Counted from the stretch's first letter, positions 50,810 to 59,973 are shown. The stretch is 64,000 bases of DNA from Arthrobacter sp. MYb227 (GCF_002975435.1 NZ_PCPT01000005.1:248001-312000), one strand, 5' to 3'. The notes: generated from the letters alone by a model not told the origin. Numbers and translations are program-made.

Positions 50810-51428
50810 ACCGGGCTTCCCGTACGCTTCGGTTTCCAGACCCGGAAAAAGACTTCGTAGCTATTCTCACCTACGTCCACCGTGCGCGGGTGTGCCGATA
50901 CCGCGCGCACGGACTGCACAGCCCGTGGTACTTCTCCAACAGTGGGGGCCGCTTCAACCTGGAGGCGCCGCGGCGGACGCTGAACACCGCGTCCCCGAGG
51001 AAGTTGCCGTGTGGGAGTTCCTCGGGGTGGCTTTCGTGGGGGATCCTGCTCTTCCGGCATCAATGATTGCCGAGCGCTGGATCTCCCAGCTAGAGATTCC
51101 GGGCACTAAAGCAGCGGATTTCACGGCGGGCGCCGCGTCGGCCTTCGGGATCGTTCCCGGTGATATCACCGCCCCCATGGACGATCACTATGTGATGACG
51201 CGCGTCTGGGCCGCAGCGATGGACGCCGCCGGCTTCGAGGGGATCCAGTCCCGCTCCCGCCTCGGTGCGGGAACTAACCCCACGTGCCTCTACGTCTTTG
51301 GCCCCGCAGGGGAACACGAGCTCGGCGGCACCAACGCACGGGTTACGATGCGTGCGGTGATCGAGACGATGCCGGTCTACACGATTGACAGTATCCCCAC
51401 CTCCGACGTGCTCGTCGTGGACCCCTAA
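50806..51428 (+). pseudogene. RES-domain toxin, frameshifted
   Basis: Frame 1 gives MNRASRTLRFPD, then RARVCRYRAHGLHSPWYFSN, SGGRFNLEAP, the N-terminal RES motif (Arg-x-Tyr-Arg and Gly-Arg-Phe). At the CCCC run near 50990 the homologous reading moves to another frame: EEVAVWEFLGVAF, then MTRVWAAAMDAAGFEGIQSRSR to the stop at 51426. One single-base indel would restore about 207 codons. RES toxins degrade NAD+. The toxin is dead in this sequence, as is its antitoxin. Confidence 0.75.
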
Positions 51429-51446
51429 CGGTTTCCACGACGTGTT

Positions 51447-51620
51447 CTAGGTCCAGCGGCAGCTGAGCGTTGGTGCGACGGTTCGCTCTCTGATCACGGT
51501 GGCTACGGAACTGATCAAAAAGTCGCACTGGATTACCCCGCTGAGCCACGAAAACTCGACCACATGATCTGGCGTCATACCTCCGGGTGTCATCTCAACG
51601 TAGGCGATCTCTAAGCTCAC
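51447..51620 (-). CDS. 57-residue protein with a strong ribosome binding site
   Basis: Minus-strand GTG at 51620 preceded by GCAGGAGGGAATCT. The product begins MSLEIAYVEMTPGGMTPDHV and continues VEFSWLSGVIQ to a TAG at 51447. The start pattern (short strand, GG, histidine, W) recalls DUF3892-like small proteins of phages and plasmids, but the resemblance is weak. Between the dead toxin and yraN. Confidence 0.45.
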   Translation of the reverse strand: MSLEIAYVEMTPGGMTPDHVVEFSWLSGVIQCDFLISSVATVIRERTVAPTLSCRWT

Positions 51621-51742
51621 AGATTCCCTCCTGCGCTCGCGGAATCGCTTTTATCCACATTCCTTACATCATTCACCCACGATGCACTGAACACCCTCAC
51701 CCTTGAAAGTGAAATCCACATAGGAGTGAAGGGGTAGGCGCG

Positions 51743-52105
51743 ATGGGAAATCATAAGCAGGAACTTGGTGCAAAGGGCGAAGACCTTGCCGTGGGGTACC
51801 TTGAAGAATCTGGATACGTGGTGCTCGAACGAAACTGGCGCTGTAACATTGGCGAGCTGGATATTATCGCCGAGTATGGCGGGAAGATCATCGGGGTGGA
51901 GGTCAAGACTCGCAGTTCGTTGGGGTTTGGCCATCCGGCCGAAGCAGTCAACTCAACAAAACTACGCAGGGTCTCTAGGCTGACCCGCCGTTGGTGCGTT
52001 GAACACCGCAGAAACCCCAACACCGTGCGCGTGGATGTTGTGGCAATTCTGCTCGAACCCGGACGACAACCGCATATCGAGCACCTCGCCGGGGTCGAAT
52101 CATGA
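51743..52105 (+). CDS. yraN: YraN/UPF0102 family nuclease-like protein
   Basis: 120 residues. Motifs GAKGEDLAVGYLEESGY, ERNWRCNIGELDIIAEYG and VEVKTRSS form the Endonuclease-fold core with E-x-D...E-V-K. The family is linked to recombination and competence operons. Stop overlaps yifB start by four bases. Confidence 0.92.
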   Translation: MGNHKQELGAKGEDLAVGYLEESGYVVLERNWRCNIGELDIIAEYGGKIIGVEVKTRSSLGFGHPAEAVNSTKLRRVSRLTRRWCVEHRRNPNTVRVDVVAILLEPGRQPHIEHLAGVES

Positions 52106-53652
52106 GCCTGGCACGCACCCTGGGCATCGGCCTGACAGGTTTGAACGGCCAAATTATTGAGGTCGAGGCGGATGTGGGTAATGGTATCCCCGGGTTCCTG
52201 TTGCTCGGGTTACCCGATGCCTCGCTTAACGAATCACGTGAACGTATCCGTTCAGCGGCACGAAACTCGGGACTGCCCCTGCCCAACCGGAAAATCACCG
52301 TCAATCTGACCCCGGCGACCATGCATAAACGCGGATCGGGATTTGATCTTGCCATCCTGCTGGCAATTCTTGCCGCCGACAGGCTGATCCAGCTGACACC
52401 CGAGGTCATTTACCTTGCCGAACTGGGCCTCGACGGATCACTGCGTCCGGTAGCCGGGGTGCTTCCCTCGGTTATGGCGGCCAAGGCGACCGGATACGAG
52501 CGGATCATTGTCGCCACAGAGAATCGTGCCGAGGCAGAACTCGTTGCGGGGGTCAGTGTGCGGTCCTACGATCATTTATCCCAATTACTTGCCGACTGCG
52601 GTGCCGACCCTCGGGTGCTGCTGTATCGGGCACGGCATCATTCCCCGCTGCGCAGGCCCAACATGAGCCAGGGAGCCAACGTGCGTGCGTTGGACCTAGC
52701 AGAGGTCATAGGCCAGCCACAGGGCCGCTACGCACTGGAGGTAGCCGCCGCCGGTGGGCACCACCTGTTACTAACCGGCCCGCCCGGTGCGGGCAAGACA
52801 ATGCTTGCCCAGCGATTGCCCGGCATCTTGCCGGACCTTGATGATGTACAGGCCATGGAAACCACCGCAGTACATTCCTTGGCGGCCGGCGGTGGGCAGA
52901 TCACCTCGTTGATTCGCCGGCCACCCTTTGAAGCGCCACATCACAGCGCCTCAATGGTGGCACTCATTGGTGGGGGAAGCGGGATACCGCGTCCAGGTGC
53001 CGCATCTCGAGCACACCGCGGAATCTTGTTCTTGGACGAAAGCCCAGAATTTAGTGCCGCAGCGCTTGATGCGCTGCGCCAACCCCTAGAATCCGGTGTG
53101 CTGACCCTTCATCGAGCTACCGGTACCGCAACCTATCCCGCACGCTTTCAACTAGTGATGGCGGCTAATCCTTGCCCGTGTGGGCGCAATCTCGGTAAAG
53201 GTTTGGAATGTACGTGTACTCCCATGCAACGGCGGAGATATTTGGCCAAGCTTTCCGGCCCACTGCTTGACCGGATTGATATGCAGCTATTTGTTCCGCA
53301 ACTTTCGGCCCGTGAAATGGCGACTCGTGTTCCAGCCGAGTCCTCTGCCCTAGTTGCCGTGCGGGTCAAAGAAGCCAGAGCAAAACAACAAGACCGGCTC
53401 AAACGCTGGGGGCTGAGTACCAATGCGGAGGTACCCGGTTCGATTCTGCGTCAGGAACTGCGTTTGGTCAGCACCGCAACTGCCTCACTGAGCAAAGCTG
53501 TGGAGACATTGCGGCTGAGCGCTCGCGGACATGATCGGGTCTTACGGATCGCCTGGAGCATCGCGGATTTGAATCAACATGCCTGCCCCACTGCAGAAGA
53601 TGTAGATGTTGCTTTGCAGCTGCGCCAGCATGGAAAAGGCGATATTGGGTAA
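52102..53652 (+). CDS. YifB/ComM-type Mg-chelatase-like ATPase
   Basis: 516 residues. N-terminal Lon-protease-like fold (GNGIPGFLLLGLPDASLNESRERIRSA), AAA+ domain with GPPGAGKTMLAQRLPGILP, LFLDESPEF and a C-terminal sensor domain. ComM helps branch migration of incoming DNA during natural transformation. CxCG-CTC residues (NPCPCGRN, CTCTP) are conserved. Operon with yraN; dprA usually follows at once, but here 5 kb of other genes intervene. Confidence 0.93.
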   Translation: MSLARTLGIGLTGLNGQIIEVEADVGNGIPGFLLLGLPDASLNESRERIRSAARNSGLPLPNRKITVNLTPATMHKRGSGFDLAILLAILAADRLIQLTPEVIYLAELGLDGSLRPVAGVLPSVMAAKATGYERIIVATENRAEAELVAGVSVRSYDHLSQLLADCGADPRVLLYRARHHSPLRRPNMSQGANVRALDLAEVIGQPQGRYALEVAAAGGHHLLLTGPPGAGKTMLAQRLPGILPDLDDVQAMETTAVHSLAAGGGQITSLIRRPPFEAPHHSASMVALIGGGSGIPRPGAASRAHRGILFLDESPEFSAAALDALRQPLESGVLTLHRATGTATYPARFQLVMAANPCPCGRNLGKGLECTCTPMQRRRYLAKLSGPLLDRIDMQLFVPQLSAREMATRVPAESSALVAVRVKEARAKQQDRLKRWGLSTNAEVPGSILRQELRLVSTATASLSKAVETLRLSARGHDRVLRIAWSIADLNQHACPTAEDVDVALQLRQHGKGDIG

Positions 53653-53776
53653 GGTCGCGGCCACTTCTTAAACACAATTCGACGGTTCTCAGCTTTGCTG
53701 GTGGGGAGCATGAATGCATAGGCTGGCAGCTGATTAGTTGCGCTTACGAATTCTAGATTGGTGTTTGTCCTTTCCC

Positions 53777-54454
53777 ATGTCACATAAACGATTTGGCTTC
53801 GGTGCCGTTGCAGCCGTACTGGCCATAAGCCTGTCCGGTTGTTCTTCGACAGGAACAGCGGCCCCGACCGATCAAGCATCGGTGTCCCCAAACTCCACCG
53901 GTACAACATCACCTGCTCCGACACCTCCAGCAAAGCCTGCACAGGAAACCGAAGCTCCAGCATCAAGCAGCCACAAGACCGCCGAACGCACGATGACGCC
54001 AGCGCCGACGGTACCTGTTGAAGGAGCTTATCCCGGTGCCGGTGGGCCGCGACCAGCACATGCGAAACCGGCTACCGCTTTCTTCAAAGGGGAGTATGGC
54101 GGCGAAGACACTGCGCTGATTATTACCCCCTCGGGCAATATCGGCTGCGACCTTAGCCCCGATTTCAGTGGCTGTGGCGTTGATTCATGGATGGAATCAG
54201 GTCTCTACATGGATCCGCGTGAGGGGTCTCTGTGGTGGGTCTACTTTGATGAGGGCAAGAAACCAACCGTTGGGCATAGGGGCGATGCGCCGCTATATAT
54301 GTGGAATACTCCCAAGCCGCAGGTAGTGAACTACGGCGAGGCGATTTATTACAAGAATGATGTCTGCGCCTCTGAACAGAATGGTCTGACGTGTTGGGAC
54401 ACGAAGACTGGACGTGGAGCTCTGCTGAACAAGAGCGGTTATAAGGCGTTCTAA
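53777..54454 (+). CDS. Secreted lipoprotein of unknown function
   Basis: 225 residues from ATG 53777. Signal peptide with lipobox ISLSGCSS; Pro/Ala/Thr/Ser linker of about 75 residues; then a domain of about 130 residues with four cysteines (NIGCDLSPDFSGCGVD, NDVCASE, LTCWDTKTGRGALL). The CxxDxKTG-type ending (CWDTKTGRG) is seen in other actinobacterial extracytoplasmic proteins. No function recognised. Confidence 0.8.
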   Translation: MSHKRFGFGAVAAVLAISLSGCSSTGTAAPTDQASVSPNSTGTTSPAPTPPAKPAQETEAPASSSHKTAERTMTPAPTVPVEGAYPGAGGPRPAHAKPATAFFKGEYGGEDTALIITPSGNIGCDLSPDFSGCGVDSWMESGLYMDPREGSLWWVYFDEGKKPTVGHRGDAPLYMWNTPKPQVVNYGEAIYYKNDVCASEQNGLTCWDTKTGRGALLNKSGYKAF

Positions 54455-54536
54455 ACCTCAGCGGGGCGCTACCCAGCGTTCCACGGGGTGTCCTTCTCGC
54501 GCACACAAGGTTGCGACTATAAGAGATGATGGATTT

Positions 54537-54866
54537 ATGCATACACCAACGCAATGCTGCCATGCCGAGGACACAGGTTCGATCGAGTCTGTGTCCTCGG
54601 TGGGTTCCATCTCTTCGATAGCTTCCGCCGGATCTATTAGCTCTGTTGCATCGGCAGGGTCGATAGGATCCCTCATCTCGGCAGGTTCCATTGGATCTTT
54701 GGCTTCCGCGGGTTCCATTGGTTCCATCGCTTCGATGGGCTCCATAGGTTCGATCCTATCTATTGGAGCCGTGGGCAAAATTGGCTACCTTGGCCCATAT
54801 TCGTTCCGCGTGGTGTGCTGTGCACTCGCCGTTGTCTGGCGGGCACGCGTCTCAAGCCGCGGTTAG
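54537..54866 (+). CDS. Gly-Ser-Ile repeat protein
   Basis: 109 residues. Residues 14-75 consist of about seven tandem 9-residue units of the form S-I-G-S-L-x-S-A-G, with the DNA repeating every 27 bases. The C-terminal part is GYLGPYSFRVVCCALAVVW, hydrophobic with two adjacent cysteines. Similar repetitive small proteins occur in actinobacteria without known role; a beta-helical or amyloid-like shape is conceivable. The opposite strand is also open (MEPxEAxDP repeats, 54458-54778), but a Met/Pro/Glu repeat seems less likely. The end overlaps the permease gene by 15 bases. Confidence 0.5.
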   Translation: MHTPTQCCHAEDTGSIESVSSVGSISSIASAGSISSVASAGSIGSLISAGSIGSLASAGSIGSIASMGSIGSILSIGAVGKIGYLGPYSFRVVCCALAVVWRARVSSRG

Positions 54867-55514
54867 TCGCCTGGCCGGAGAGAATCGTGCCACCAATAAT
54901 GCGAGCAGTCCGTCTACTACCAGCGCCAGAGCGGTGACCAGAGCGGCACCAACCATCACCTGCCCATAGTCATATAGAGCGAGCCCGTCGAAGATGTAGC
55001 GTCCCAGTCCGCCGAGGTTTACATAGGCCGCGATGGTTGCCGTGGCAATGACCTGCAAGAGCGCGCTGCGTAGGCCACCAAGCATCAAGGGAAGCGCTAG
55101 GGGTAGTTCTACCTGCAAAATAATGCGTGAGTCTTTCATGCCCAAGGCCCTGGCCGAATCAACCACCAATGCATCCGCGTTGGCTACACCGGAATACACT
55201 CCCGCCAAGATTGGCGGAATGGCAATCAGGATCAACGCCACCAAGGGCGGGAAAAGACCTAGACCCATGAGCAGTACCAAGAGCGTCATGATGCCCAAGG
55301 ACGGTAAAGCGCGCAAGGTATTGGACAGCGATACCAGCACGATCTTGCCGCGTCCGGTGTGACCAATGAACAATCCCACCGGGAACGCCACCACCAGGGC
55401 AAGTAACACGGCAAGGATCGAATACCAGAGGTGTTCTCCTAGACGCGCGGCAATTCCACCCTCGCCAACCCAATGTGAGCTCGTGCCCAGATAGCTGAGC
55501 ATCTCGCCGATCAT
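54852..55514 (-). CDS. Osmoprotectant ABC transporter permease 2
   Basis: 220 residues, five or six membrane helices. EAA-type loop VVDSARALGMKDSRIILQVELPLALPLMLGG. Family OpuBB/OpuCB-OpuCD (glycine betaine, carnitine, choline). Start overlaps the stop of permease 1 by four bases. Last gene of the four-gene operon. Confidence 0.9.
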   Translation of the reverse strand: MIGEMLSYLGTSSHWVGEGGIAARLGEHLWYSILAVLLALVVAFPVGLFIGHTGRGKIVLVSLSNTLRALPSLGIMTLLVLLMGLGLFPPLVALILIAIPPILAGVYSGVANADALVVDSARALGMKDSRIILQVELPLALPLMLGGLRSALLQVIATATIAAYVNLGGLGRYIFDGLALYDYGQVMVGAALVTALALVVDGLLALLVARFSPARRLTAA

Positions 55515-56194
55515 TTCTTTGCCTCGCTACCGCTCGCCGAAGCCGTTGCCGTTTCTTTGGTGGAAAGGTGCAACCAAGGGGTCAGCAACCGAGCGATCCC
55601 GGCGATCAAGCGATCAAGTAGCAATGCCAGAATCAAGATCATAATGATGCCAGCCAAAATTTGATCTGGATAGCTGCGCTGATAGCCGGAGGTGAAAAGC
55701 TGACCGAGTCCACCAATGCCAATGACCGCGCCCACCGAAACCAGCGAAACGTTTGTCACTGCTGCAACTCGAAGCCCCGCGGCCAGGGGGCCCAACGATA
55801 GTGGCAGGTCAATCAGCAGCCTGCGGCGTATGGGCGAATAACCCACGGCTTCTGCGGCGTTGAGCACCTGCGCCGGAACCGCATCAAGGGCATCAAAGAC
55901 CGTACGAACTAACAAAGACGCCGAATACAGGCTCAAGGCGATCACCACATTGAGCGGATCCAAAATCTGGGTACCCAAAATTGAAGGAAGCACAACAAAG
56001 AGGGCGAGCGAGGGGATAGTGAATACCGCGCTGGCAAGGGTGGTGATAATGCTGCGCGCTCGCCGTCGGTTTCCAAAGACCAATCCGAGTACTAGTGCTG
56101 CGACTAGTCCGGCGATGATAGGGATGATCGACAGGTAGAGGTGCTCACGGGTCAGTTCCCAGGTCTGCTCGGTGTTGTTGAGGATCCAGTTCAT
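55511..56194 (-). CDS. Osmoprotectant ABC transporter permease 1
   Basis: 227 residues from the ATG at 56194, which overlaps the ATPase stop by four bases; a longer frame to 56257 overlaps ATPase codons without need. Membrane helices throughout; EAA loop VLNAAEAVGYSPIRRRLLIDLPLSLGPLAAGLR. Pairs with permease 2 as heterodimer. Confidence 0.9.
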   Translation of the reverse strand: MNWILNNTEQTWELTREHLYLSIIPIIAGLVAALVLGLVFGNRRRARSIITTLASAVFTIPSLALFVVLPSILGTQILDPLNVVIALSLYSASLLVRTVFDALDAVPAQVLNAAEAVGYSPIRRRLLIDLPLSLGPLAAGLRVAAVTNVSLVSVGAVIGIGGLGQLFTSGYQRSYPDQILAGIIMILILALLLDRLIAGIARLLTPWLHLSTKETATASASGSEAKK

Positions 56195-57264
56195 GCCCGA
56201 GGCTCCAAGCTGAGCTTTGGAGCCAGTCTGGGTGAAAGATCCTCCAGGGTAATCCACGAGGTTGGATCACCGTGAACATCGGTGAGCAGAGCGGCACCCA
56301 CGGGGGATGCCAAGATGGCGTCTAGGGCCTCTCGCAGGGTATCTGTGCGTCTCACGGGGGTGGACACCGGGTAGCGCTGGCCCGACTCATTGACCCACGA
56401 TGCACTTGCGGTCGTGTGGCCTAGATCCAAGGCCCAGCCGGGCGCGAGCGTGGTGGCATTGATGAGGCCATCGGCTCCCGGGATGGGTAGCGCGGTGGAA
56501 GGGACTTGTCCCAGGGGTTCAAAGGATAGGGAGCGGAATCCGCGATCCTTGGACACCATTGATTGTACAAAGTCGTTGGCCGGACGAGTCAGGATTTCTA
56601 GGGGTGTTGAGTACTGCTGCAGAGTACCGCCCGGTGCCATGACCGCGATCTTGTCCCCGAGCAGTAAGGCCTCGTCAATGTCGTGGGTGACCATGACGAT
56701 TGTCTTCTTGATTTCTGCCTGGAGCCGGCGAACCTCTTGCTGTAACTCGTCGCGCACAATCGGGTCCACGGCGCTAAAAGGCTCATCCATGAGCAGAATC
56801 GGTGGATCGGCAGCCAGTGCGCGGGCGACTCCCACGCGTTGTTGCTGGCCACCGGAGAGCTGGGCCGGGAAACGCTTGGCCAGTGAGGTATCAAGACCTA
56901 CTCGTTCCATGGCTTCGAATGCCTTGGCCCGTGCGTTCTTCTTGTCCAATCCTAGGAGTCGTTGGACGGTGGCGATATTGTCGATAACGCTCCGGTGTGG
57001 GAAGAGCCCACCATTTTGCATGACATAGCCGATGCCAAGACGCAGGGAGACCGGCCGGATTTCTGCGATGTCGTTTCCATCTAGCAGGATACGGCCGCTG
57101 GTGGGAGTGACCATGGCATTGATCATGCGCATGGTTGTGGTCTTACCGCAGCCGCTGGGCCCCACCAAGACCGTGAAGGAGCCTGTTGCAATGTTCAGGC
57201 TGAGGTTTTCGACGGCTTGGGTGCCCCCGGGGTAGGTTTTGCTCACTGATTCAAAGGTGATCAT
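56191..57264 (-). CDS. Osmoprotectant ABC transporter ATPase
   Basis: 357 residues. Walker A GPSGCGKTTTMRMIN, signature LSGGQQQRVGVARALA, Walker B ILLMDEPFSAVD, followed by a C-terminal regulatory region of about 120 residues that lacks a clear pair of CBS domains. OpuCA/ProV family. A hairpin (57321-57354) separates it from the binding protein gene upstream, which may reduce its expression relative to the binding protein. Confidence 0.92.
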   Translation of the reverse strand: MITFESVSKTYPGGTQAVENLSLNIATGSFTVLVGPSGCGKTTTMRMINAMVTPTSGRILLDGNDIAEIRPVSLRLGIGYVMQNGGLFPHRSVIDNIATVQRLLGLDKKNARAKAFEAMERVGLDTSLAKRFPAQLSGGQQQRVGVARALAADPPILLMDEPFSAVDPIVRDELQQEVRRLQAEIKKTIVMVTHDIDEALLLGDKIAVMAPGGTLQQYSTPLEILTRPANDFVQSMVSKDRGFRSLSFEPLGQVPSTALPIPGADGLINATTLAPGWALDLGHTTASASWVNESGQRYPVSTPVRRTDTLREALDAILASPVGAALLTDVHGDPTSWITLEDLSPRLAPKLSLEPRA

Positions 57265-57320
57265 CGGTGTTTTGTGTCCCTTCCGGGAAATTAAAATCCC
57301 CGTGTTTTGGGGAAAAGTGA

Positions 57321-57354
57321 GGGTTGGTCACCGGCGGGCAACGGAAACCAACCC
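57321..57354. terminator. Intercistronic hairpin in the osmoprotectant operon
   Basis: GGGTTGGT (57321-57328) pairs with ACCAACCC (57347-57354). It lies between binding-protein and ATPase genes. Attenuator or 3'-end stabiliser for the binding-protein mRNA. Confidence 0.55.
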
Positions 57355-57387
57355 CCATTCGAACGTGTGTTCTATTCTGTTGTTCGG

Positions 57388-58323
57388 CTACTTCCCGATC
57401 AAGCCCTGAGCCTTGAGCCAATCGATGGCAGCGGTTTTCGGCTCGGTCTTAGTGTCCCCGGAAACTGCCTCGTTGAGCTTGATGAGTTCGGTGGTGCTGA
57501 GCTTGGCCGAAACCGCATCGATCGCCTCGATGGCCTTCATGTCAAGCTTGTCCTTCGCCGCCACCGGGATCACCTGCTGGGCGGGGAAATTATTTTTCGG
57601 GTCTTCGAGTACCACTAGATCATTGGCGGGAATCGCGGTCGAAGTTGTAAAGATGTTTGCCGCGCTGACCGTGCCATCAAGCAACGCCTTCACGGTAGCT
57701 GGACCGCCACCATCGGCAATTGGCACAAACTTCGAAGGCTCAACACCGTAATGAGTCGCAAGACCCGGTAGACCGACCGGGCGCTCCTTGAACTCTGGAG
57801 GACCAGCAATGCTCAGCTCCGCATTATGAGCCTTCAAATCACCAATGGTCTTGAGATTCCATTTCTCGGCCGTCGCACGGGTGACAACAACAGCATCCTT
57901 ATCCTCCGCCGAGGCCGGGGTGAAGGCCGTGAGGCTCTTGGCTAATAAGGCCGCGGGAAGCGCATTCAAGATTGATGCAGGAGTACTGACATCCGCCTTC
58001 GGATCCAAGAAGAGCAACAAGTTGCCGGTGTAGTCGGGGATCAGATCAATTGACCCATCGGTCAGCGCGGGAATGTATGCTTCGCGGCTGCCGATATTGA
58101 ACTTGGTTTCAACCGTAAACCCCTGGTCCTTCAGGGTTTCGGCGTATAGGTTGCCAATGATCTCCGATTCAACGAAATTCGCGGAGGAAACGGTCAGTGT
58201 CGAAGATGAGCCACCTCCGCTGGACTCCGGAGCTTTCGTGGGATCTGAACAACCGCTGAGCATCAATGCGCCAGCAAGAACCGAAACGGTTGCCAGGAGT
58301 GGAAGTCTTCGTTTATTAGTCAT
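57388..58323 (-). CDS. Osmoprotectant-binding lipoprotein
   Basis: 311 residues from ATG 58323. Lipobox LMLSGCSDP, Ser/Gly spacer, then the QAT-family fold: LTVSSANFVESEIIGNLYAE, SIDLIPDYTGNLLLF, and VVLEDPKNNFPAQQVIPV. Aromatic residues for cation-pi binding of a quaternary amine are few and cannot be assigned safely. First gene of the operon. Together with the demethylation genes at 3.9-8.4 kb it suggests use of betaine-type solutes both for osmoprotection and as nutrients. Confidence 0.9.
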   Translation of the reverse strand: MTNKRRLPLLATVSVLAGALMLSGCSDPTKAPESSGGGSSSTLTVSSANFVESEIIGNLYAETLKDQGFTVETKFNIGSREAYIPALTDGSIDLIPDYTGNLLLFLDPKADVSTPASILNALPAALLAKSLTAFTPASAEDKDAVVVTRATAEKWNLKTIGDLKAHNAELSIAGPPEFKERPVGLPGLATHYGVEPSKFVPIADGGGPATVKALLDGTVSAANIFTTSTAIPANDLVVLEDPKNNFPAQQVIPVAAKDKLDMKAIEAIDAVSAKLSTTELIKLNEAVSGDTKTEPKTAAIDWLKAQGLIGK

Positions 58324-58692
58324 CGTTCGCCTGAATTCGTTAGCTAGAAACTGTCCGGAATCACAATCCTGGCTCCACCCATGGAGCGAAGCCACCTCTC
58401 CATCGTTGCCTACATGGCAGGCCACAAGCAATATTTAAGCATCATCGAACACAAATCCAGCTATCGGCAGAACTCTTTTCCACGCACACCCTCAGCTCTT
58501 ACCCGCACAAGCCCCACGCTCAGAAGCCAAAGAATCGTGCGATCCACAGCTACCCCGGGACAATGCAGCGATAGCCACCAACGCATCCACACTAATTCTC
58601 AACCACCCCCCTCACACCTGCCAGCCAAGAACATTGCACCAGGTACCAGCCAGTGAGGAGGTAATGCAACAGAAGAGAAATGGACGGCCACC
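58324..58692. other. Divergent region with start of the C/A-rich segment
   Basis: 369 bases. From about 58480 the plus strand becomes strongly C- and A-rich. GAGGAGGT at 58655-58662 is followed by a 10-codon frame (ATG 58664, MQQKRNGRPP) whose TGA overlaps the dprA ATG. The SD-to-ATG gap of two bases is short, so a leader peptide is only a possibility. Confidence 0.45.
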
Positions 58693-59973
58693 ATGAATGA
58701 CCCTCAAACCACTGTCACCGATGAAAAGCTCGCCCGCGCAGGACTAACCCGCATCATCGAACCCAACGACCAAACAGGCACCGCACTTATCGAGATCCTC
58801 GGCGCCGTCGAAGCCTACAGCCTCGTCTGCAACCACACAGGCCCGGCCCCCGCACACACCCAGCAGCAAATCGCAGACCTACTCGACGCCAACGGAGCCA
58901 ACAAAGCGACCCTGCGCCTCAACGCGGGACTAGAGCGCTGGAGAGCACGAGCAAACAACACCAACCCCCATGCAGATCTGCAATTGATCAAGAACATGGG
59001 AGGCGGCATCCTCACCCCCACCGACCCCAACTGGCCCCAAGGCTTCGAATCCCTCCAACTCGCAGCCCCCATAGCACTCTGGTATCGAGGTAACGCCAAC
59101 ACCCAGGTCCTCCACGACCCCAAAACCCTCCTCGCCATCGTCGGCTCCCGCGACGCAACAGAATACGGACGCACCATCACCGCAGAAATCAGCGCGGGAC
59201 TCGTCACCAAGGGAATCTGCATCGTCTCCGGAGGCGCCTACGGCATCGACGCCAAAGCCCACGAAGCAGCGCTCGCCGAAGACCCACCACTAGGAACCGA
59301 CCCATCTAGACCCAACACCATCGCCGTCATGGCAGGGGGACTAGACCGCCTCTACCCGGCAGGAAACGAAGACCTCCTCTTCCGCATCCACCGCCACGGA
59401 CTACTCATCGCCGAAGTAGCACCCGGCACCACACCCTCACGCTGGCGCTTCCTGCAACGCAACCGGCTCATCGCCGCCCTCTGCGCAGCAACCATCGTCA
59501 CCGAAGCCCGCTGGCGCTCAGGCGCCCTCAGCACCGCCCACCACGCAGCAGAAATGGGCAGAGACGTCGGAGCCACCCCAGGCTCCATTTACTCGGCCAA
59601 CTCAGCAGGATGCCACCGCCTCATCCGCGAGGGAGCAGCAACACTGATCACCGACGCCACAGAAGCCCTCGAACTACTCGGAACCCTCCACGACCAACCA
59701 ACCCCAGAAGAAGCAAACCCCACCAAAGAACCAGATCGCCGAGACCACGACGACCTCACCATCCAAGACATGCTCCTACTCGACGCGCTACCCACCCGCA
59801 ACGCACGCACCGTAGACGAACTAGCCAGCAGAGCAGGACTCGGCATCGGCTCCATCCTCGGGGGACTGACCCGCCTCACCACGCGCGGACTCACCGAACG
59901 CAAAGACAATGGCTGGATCCGCCGCTACCCCAACGGGAAACAAACACACCTAGGCAAACCAACCCCATCATGA
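58693..59973 (+). CDS. dprA: DNA processing protein A
   Basis: 426 residues. Rossmann-like core with IVGSRDATEYG, IVSGGAYGIDAKAHEAAL, VMAGGLDRLYPAGNEDL, RNRLIAALC and a C-terminal winged-helix part (VDELASRAGLGIGSILGGLTRL). Loads RecA on transforming DNA. Codons overwhelmingly end in C or A, unlike yifB, rnhB or DUF3145. Usually directly after yifB; here separated. Confidence 0.93.
   Translation: MNDPQTTVTDEKLARAGLTRIIEPNDQTGTALIEILGAVEAYSLVCNHTGPAPAHTQQQIADLLDANGANKATLRLNAGLERWRARANNTNPHADLQLIKNMGGGILTPTDPNWPQGFESLQLAAPIALWYRGNANTQVLHDPKTLLAIVGSRDATEYGRTITAEISAGLVTKGICIVSGGAYGIDAKAHEAALAEDPPLGTDPSRPNTIAVMAGGLDRLYPAGNEDLLFRIHRHGLLIAEVAPGTTPSRWRFLQRNRLIAALCAATIVTEARWRSGALSTAHHAAEMGRDVGATPGSIYSANSAGCHRLIREGAATLITDATEALELLGTLHDQPTPEEANPTKEPDRRDHDDLTIQDMLLLDALPTRNARTVDELASRAGLGIGSILGGLTRLTTRGLTERKDNGWIRRYPNGKQTHLGKPTPS

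Noticed and set aside
50560-51010. Programmed readthrough and frameshift in the RES pair
   Set aside because: No slippery heptamer, pseudoknot or stop context suggests recoding. Ordinary decay explains both changes.
54458-54778. Minus-strand MEPxEAxDP repeat protein opposite the Gly-Ser-Ile repeat ORF
   Set aside because: The plus-strand product resembles repetitive actinobacterial proteins known to me; the reverse reading follows automatically from a 27-bp repeat.
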